Source: Roseibium aquae (GTDB taxonomy: Bacteria > Pseudomonadota > Alphaproteobacteria > Rhizobiales > Stappiaceae). Taken from it: a stretch of 64,000 bases of DNA. How positions within the stretch are numbered: position 1 is the stretch's first letter; each line of letters starts with the position of its first letter. Under the pieces are notes generated by a model, which saw only the letters and a list, made by a program, of their open reading frames with translations, was not told where the DNA came from and did no database searches. A program made the translations under genes and the position numbers. The stretch is taken from assembly GCF_008711285.1 (NCBI RefSeq), contig NZ_VXDC01000006.1, positions 1 through 64,000 on the forward strand, in the 5' to 3' direction. This document shows, piece after piece, positions 60,879 through 64,000 of this stretch.

Positions 60879-61340
60879 TTACCGCTTCACGCGGAACCCT
60901 TCGTGGCACGATTTGCAGGTCTGCAAAACCGGACCGAAGGCCGCCTTGAACGCGTCGAGATCGGCGGGTCCGTCCTTGCCGGATGCCTGCATCGCCCCGC
61001 CCGTGGCCGACGCGAATTTCGCGAGTTCCTGAGCGAACCCGGCACGATCCTCCCAGATCGCCGCCGCGGCCGTGGTGTCGCCGCCGCTTTCCGATCCTTC
61101 GGGAAAAAAGTCACCATAGGACAAGGCCGCCGCATTCATGCTGGCAATCGCCGCCTTTCCGGCGGCCGGGGTATAGGCGATCTCGCCCTTCATCATGCCG
61201 CCACCAAGCCCGGCGGCCGCGCCAACCGACTGCATCACGGCCTTCCGCACGGCAATCGGATCTCCAGCCGCCTGGACCGATACCACCGGCCCTCCCAAGA
61301 CCACCGCGCCCGCGACCAGACCCAACATCACTTTCCGCAT
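60879..61340 (-). CDS. Cytochrome c prime
   Basis: The 153-residue protein has a signal peptide (cleavage at VQA-AG near residue 25) and the cytochrome c' fold with C-terminal haem motif CKSCH at residues 142-146, followed by EGFRVKR. The four-helix segments (AVRKAVMQSVGAAAGLGG, GFAQELAKFASATGGAMQ) match. These haem proteins sit in the periplasm and may bind NO. The diheme cytochrome gene lies 205 bases downstream on the same strand. Confidence 0.92.
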   Translation of the reverse strand: MRKVMLGLVAGAVVLGGPVVSVQAAGDPIAVRKAVMQSVGAAAGLGGGMMKGEIAYTPAAGKAAIASMNAAALSYGDFFPEGSESGGDTTAAAAIWEDRAGFAQELAKFASATGGAMQASGKDGPADLDAFKAAFGPVLQTCKSCHEGFRVKR

Positions 61341-61448
61341 TGCCTCTTCCTCTCATGCTCCAGGGCCGGCGGCCCAAAGTCTCCCAACGCAACTGTAGGC
61401 TCGCGCTTGTGAAGGTGGCAAGACACTGAAAGGTGAACGGAACCAACG

Positions 61449-61475
61449 AAAAAACCCCGGCCAAGGGGGCCGGGG
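61449..61475 (-). terminator. Intrinsic terminator after sodB
   Basis: On the minus strand an 8-bp perfect stem CCCCGGCC / GGCCGGGG with a 5-base loop is followed by six T. It lies 27 bases after the sodB stop. Confidence 0.9.
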
Positions 61476-61502
61476 CTTCTGACGATTGAAAGGCCGAAAG
61501 GA

Positions 61503-62102
61503 TCAGGACGCGGCTTCGTACAGCTCGAGGACGTAGTCCCAGTTGACAAGGCTGTCGACGAAGGCTTCCAGATATTTCGGGCGCGCGTTGCGGTAGTCGA
61601 TGTAGTAGGAGTGCTCCCACACGTCGACGCCGAGCAGCGGTGCCGCGCCATGAACGAGCGGATTTTCGCCGTTCGGGGTCTTCATGATTTCCAGTTTGCC
61701 GTCCTTGAGCGCAAGCCACGCCCAGCCGGAACCGAACTGGCCGACGCCGGCCGCGATGAAGTCGGCGCGGAACTTGTCATAACCGCCCAGATCGCTGTCG
61801 ATCTTGGAGGCCAGCGCAGCGGGAAGCGCGGTGCCACCGCCATTCGGTTTCATCCATTTCCAGAAATGAATGTGATTGAAATGCTGGCCAGCATTGTTGA
61901 AAAGCGGCGCGTTCTTGCCGTAACTTTCCTTCACAACTTCCTCGAGCGATTTGCCCTCAAGGCCACTCCCGGCAAGCAGCTCATTGCCCTTGGAGACATA
62001 CGCCAGATGATGCTTGTCGTGGTGGAATTCCAGTGTTTCGGCCGACATATACGGGCCGAGCGCATCGTAAGCGTAAGGAAGATCCGGCAATTCAAAAGAC
62101 AT
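61503..62102 (-). CDS. sodB: Superoxide dismutase (Fe type)
   Basis: The 199-residue protein has the SodB features: LEFHHDKHHLAYVSKGNELL with the first metal His, NNAGQHFNHIHFWKWM with the second His and a Gln that is typical of Fe-SOD, and DVWEHSYYIDYRN with the Asp and last His. It removes superoxide in the cytoplasm. ATG 62102 has AAGGAG eight bases upstream. It is followed by its own terminator and is probably monocistronic. Confidence 0.96.
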   Translation of the reverse strand: MSFELPDLPYAYDALGPYMSAETLEFHHDKHHLAYVSKGNELLAGSGLEGKSLEEVVKESYGKNAPLFNNAGQHFNHIHFWKWMKPNGGGTALPAALASKIDSDLGGYDKFRADFIAAGVGQFGSGWAWLALKDGKLEIMKTPNGENPLVHGAAPLLGVDVWEHSYYIDYRNARPKYLEAFVDSLVNWDYVLELYEAAS

Positions 62103-62278
62103 GGCAAAACTCCTTTGGGTCAAGTGACCGGCGGGAGGCGCATAGGTGAACTTCCATACCCCCCGCTCCGTGCCGCAACATAGGAGCCGAAGTCTTTTGC
62201 GGCAATGACCCGCAGCTTAAATAAAGAATATTTTTCTTGCTTATTCCGAGCGGGATTTGGGTCCACTGCTTCCCGGTG

Positions 62279-63139
62279 TCAGGCCTTTGGCTGGAAAGCG
62301 TTGCGGATGAGCTGGGAATCGAAGTTTTCCGGCGTGACGCCTTCAACCGCGTAAATGTAGAGCGCTGCCCGAAGGATCGCACTCAGCGTTGAGATGACCA
62401 GCACGCAGATCATAACCCAGATCACCGCCAGCCCGATCATCGCATAGCCGGAAACCGGATCGCGATCGGCCAACTGGATTCCCAGGAAGATCAGGAGGAT
62501 CGCCGGTAGGATGCTGATGACATGCAGCGCGCCCAGTCCGATGTGCCCCACCAGGGCCTCGCCCCAGGTCTTGCGAACGGCGGACACGGACCGCTTGACG
62601 GCCTGAACCGGACCGACGCCGTCCACCACGAGGATCGGGACCGCGAAGTATGTGGCCACGGCCCAGCCCGCGCCGAGCAAACCGACAAAGAACCGGCCAA
62701 GCCCTTTCAGCCGGTTCTCCAATTGCTCCAGCAAAAAGCCCACACTGGCGGTCACCAGCGACCAGAGCAGGATTTGGGGCAGATGCCGGGTGGCGAGCCG
62801 GAAGCCGTCGCCGACGGTCGGGTTCCCGCCGGCAAAGCGGATCAACGCACAGCCGATCAAGGCGGCGTTGAAGTAGATCATGATGAAGTAGTTGACGAAA
62901 TAAAAGGCGAACAGGCCCGCCAGAACGCGTGGATCGTTCTGTAATTGTGGATTGTTTTCCAAGGCCTGTACGAAGTTCTGGAGTTCTCCGCTCATGTAAA
63001 AGGGATATCCGACGCCGGCAATCACCGCGACCAGCGCCAGCGTGCTCATGACCGGAAAGAGCAAAAGCTCCTTGTCAAGCATCAGAACCTTCCAACACGC
63101 CCCTGCAAGAGTGAACGCCCGAAACACCTTGTCCATCAT
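62279..63139 (-). CDS. DUF6159 family membrane protein
   Basis: The 286-residue protein has about six membrane spans: KELLLFPVMSTLALVAVIAG, LFAFYFVNYFIMIYFNAALI, GLLGAGWAVATYFAVPILVV and VIWVMICVLVISTLSAILRA. The segment WGEALVGHIGLGALHVISI is typical of DUF6159, whose function is unknown. The start is one of two adjacent Met codons at 63139. It is monocistronic and divergent from the thermonuclease gene. Confidence 0.88.
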   Translation of the reverse strand: MMDKVFRAFTLAGACWKVLMLDKELLLFPVMSTLALVAVIAGVGYPFYMSGELQNFVQALENNPQLQNDPRVLAGLFAFYFVNYFIMIYFNAALIGCALIRFAGGNPTVGDGFRLATRHLPQILLWSLVTASVGFLLEQLENRLKGLGRFFVGLLGAGWAVATYFAVPILVVDGVGPVQAVKRSVSAVRKTWGEALVGHIGLGALHVISILPAILLIFLGIQLADRDPVSGYAMIGLAVIWVMICVLVISTLSAILRAALYIYAVEGVTPENFDSQLIRNAFQPKA

Positions 63140-63364
63140 CGCGCTGCCTCCCTGAGGACCAAATCCGCGAGCAACGCTACGTCAGGAACCTTGCCATTCC
63201 CTGAAGCTTTCCCGCGCCCCTGTCCCGCATGGCGTCACAAATCGTGTCGAAGCCCGTCCATCCACAGGCAATGGTGGCGGTTTTACCGCTTCTCAAGACC
63301 TTCGATTGAAGGCTCACCGCCCGACGGTCAGCGTGGGTTCGTCAAAGGCAAGTGAGTCGAAACC

Positions 63365-64000
63365 ATGAAACATGCGTCCACCCGCGTGGCGCTGGTGATA
63401 TGCGCCGCAGTTTTTAGCCTGTCAGGGCCAACCGCCCCCGGGGCTAGCACGGCCGTGCAAGTCGTCGACGGCGACGCGCTCGTCGTGGCGGGCGAACGGC
63501 TGCGCCTGAACGGCATTGATGCGCCCGAACTGGGCCAGACCTGCCACGACGGCTCGGGACGGAAGGTGAAATGCGGACACCGGGCCAAAGCGCATCTGGA
63601 ACGCCTGATTGCCGCCGGATCTTTAACCTGCTCCGGCGACACGATGGATGCATATGACCGGCGCATCGCGACATGTTTCGTGAACGGGCAGGACATCAAC
63701 GCCCGGATGGTGCAGGACGGGCAAGCCCTCGCCTTCCGCAAGTATTCCAACCGGTATGTGCGCGAGGAAACGGCCGCACGCCAGACCGGCGCGGGTCTGT
63801 GGAACGGAGCATTCGACCCGCCCTGGGACTACCGGGCCGCCCGCTGGCGGATCGCGCAAGCGGATCAAGCCGCGCCAAACGGCTGCCCGATCAAGGGGAA
63901 CATCTCGTCCAATGGGCGGATCTATCACCCGCCCTGGTCGACCTCCTATGCACGGACCCGCATCGATCCGTCCCGCGGCGAACGTTGGTTCTGCTCGGAA
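63365..64000 (+). CDS. Thermonuclease (SNase) family protein, cut by the window end
   Basis: The frame is open from ATG 63365 to the last base (212 codons, no stop). It has a signal peptide (core near residues 8-20) and an SNase-like domain: VQVVDGDALVVAGERLRLNG, IDAPELGQTCHDGSGR and DAYDRRIATCFVNGQDINAR (with the Asp, Arg and Glu positions of the family). The C-terminal part reads GRIYHPPWSTSYARTRID and GERWFC, a motif seen in exported alphaproteobacterial members. It likely degrades nucleic acid outside the cytoplasm. The gene continues beyond the window. Confidence 0.9.
   Translation, partial: MKHASTRVALVICAAVFSLSGPTAPGASTAVQVVDGDALVVAGERLRLNGIDAPELGQTCHDGSGRKVKCGHRAKAHLERLIAAGSLTCSGDTMDAYDRRIATCFVNGQDINARMVQDGQALAFRKYSNRYVREETAARQTGAGLWNGAFDPPWDYRAARWRIAQADQAAPNGCPIKGNISSNGRIYHPPWSTSYARTRIDPSRGERWFCSE

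Overview
The window looks like chromosome of a GC-rich alphaproteobacterium of the order Hyphomicrobiales, most likely near the Stappiaceae (Roseibium/Labrenzia/Stappia type). This is inferred from gene content: a Ros/MucR zinc-finger regulator, DUF2336, DUF1491, DUF5330, DUF6456 and DUF1254/DUF1214 proteins, and a cobalamin-riboswitch transport locus. No rRNA, tRNA or CRISPR array was seen.

Bases 1-17,040 hold a gene transfer agent (GTA)-type cluster, almost all on the minus strand and in the order of the Rhodobacter capsulatus RcGTA structural genes: gp1-like small terminase, large terminase, portal, two small proteins, prohead protease, HK97 capsid, head-tail connectors (gp6-gp8), tail tube (gp9), tail assembly chaperones (gp10/gp10.1), a very short tape measure (gp11), distal tail (gp12), hub (gp13), NlpC/P60 peptidase (gp14) and the large gp15 tail-tip protein, then a DUF2793 protein. 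A sigma-70-like promoter lies upstream of gp1 and an intrinsic terminator lies inside the operon after the capsid gene. A -1 slippery heptamer lies in gp10. A plus-strand DUF465 gene sits between gp11 and gp12. At the far left end is an endolysin gene that loses its homology after about 47 codons. No integrase, repressor or replication genes were seen, which fits a GTA better than a phage.

Bases 17,040-39,500 are mostly housekeeping and envelope genes: YjbQ, an FMN/Fe-S glutamate synthase-like protein, DUF3833, an MltF-like transglycosylase, a TetR/quinone-reductase divergent pair with an operator array, solute-binding proteins, PBP1A, DUF1214/DUF1254, DUF2336, a degenerate histidine-kinase-like protein, SufE and MucR. 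Among them is a two-gene unit (37,535-38,742, minus) made of a DnaA-domain-IV-like HTH protein and a DUF6456 protein. It resembles the GafY/GafZ pair that activates and anti-terminates the Caulobacter GTA operon. With the internal terminator in the GTA operon, this is the most interesting system-level reading of the window.

Bases 40,200-46,155 are a complete seven-gene Mrp/Mnh/Pha cation/proton antiporter operon. After it come a PAS-GGDEF diguanylate cyclase, msrB, an HxlR/QorB-like divergent pair with a shared palindrome, and an MFS transporter. A DUF1636-ABC transporter operon follows, transcribed from a cobalamin riboswitch. The right end has oligopeptidase B, a family-5 solute-binding protein, two c-type cytochromes, sodB, a DUF6159 membrane protein and a thermonuclease-family gene cut by the window edge.
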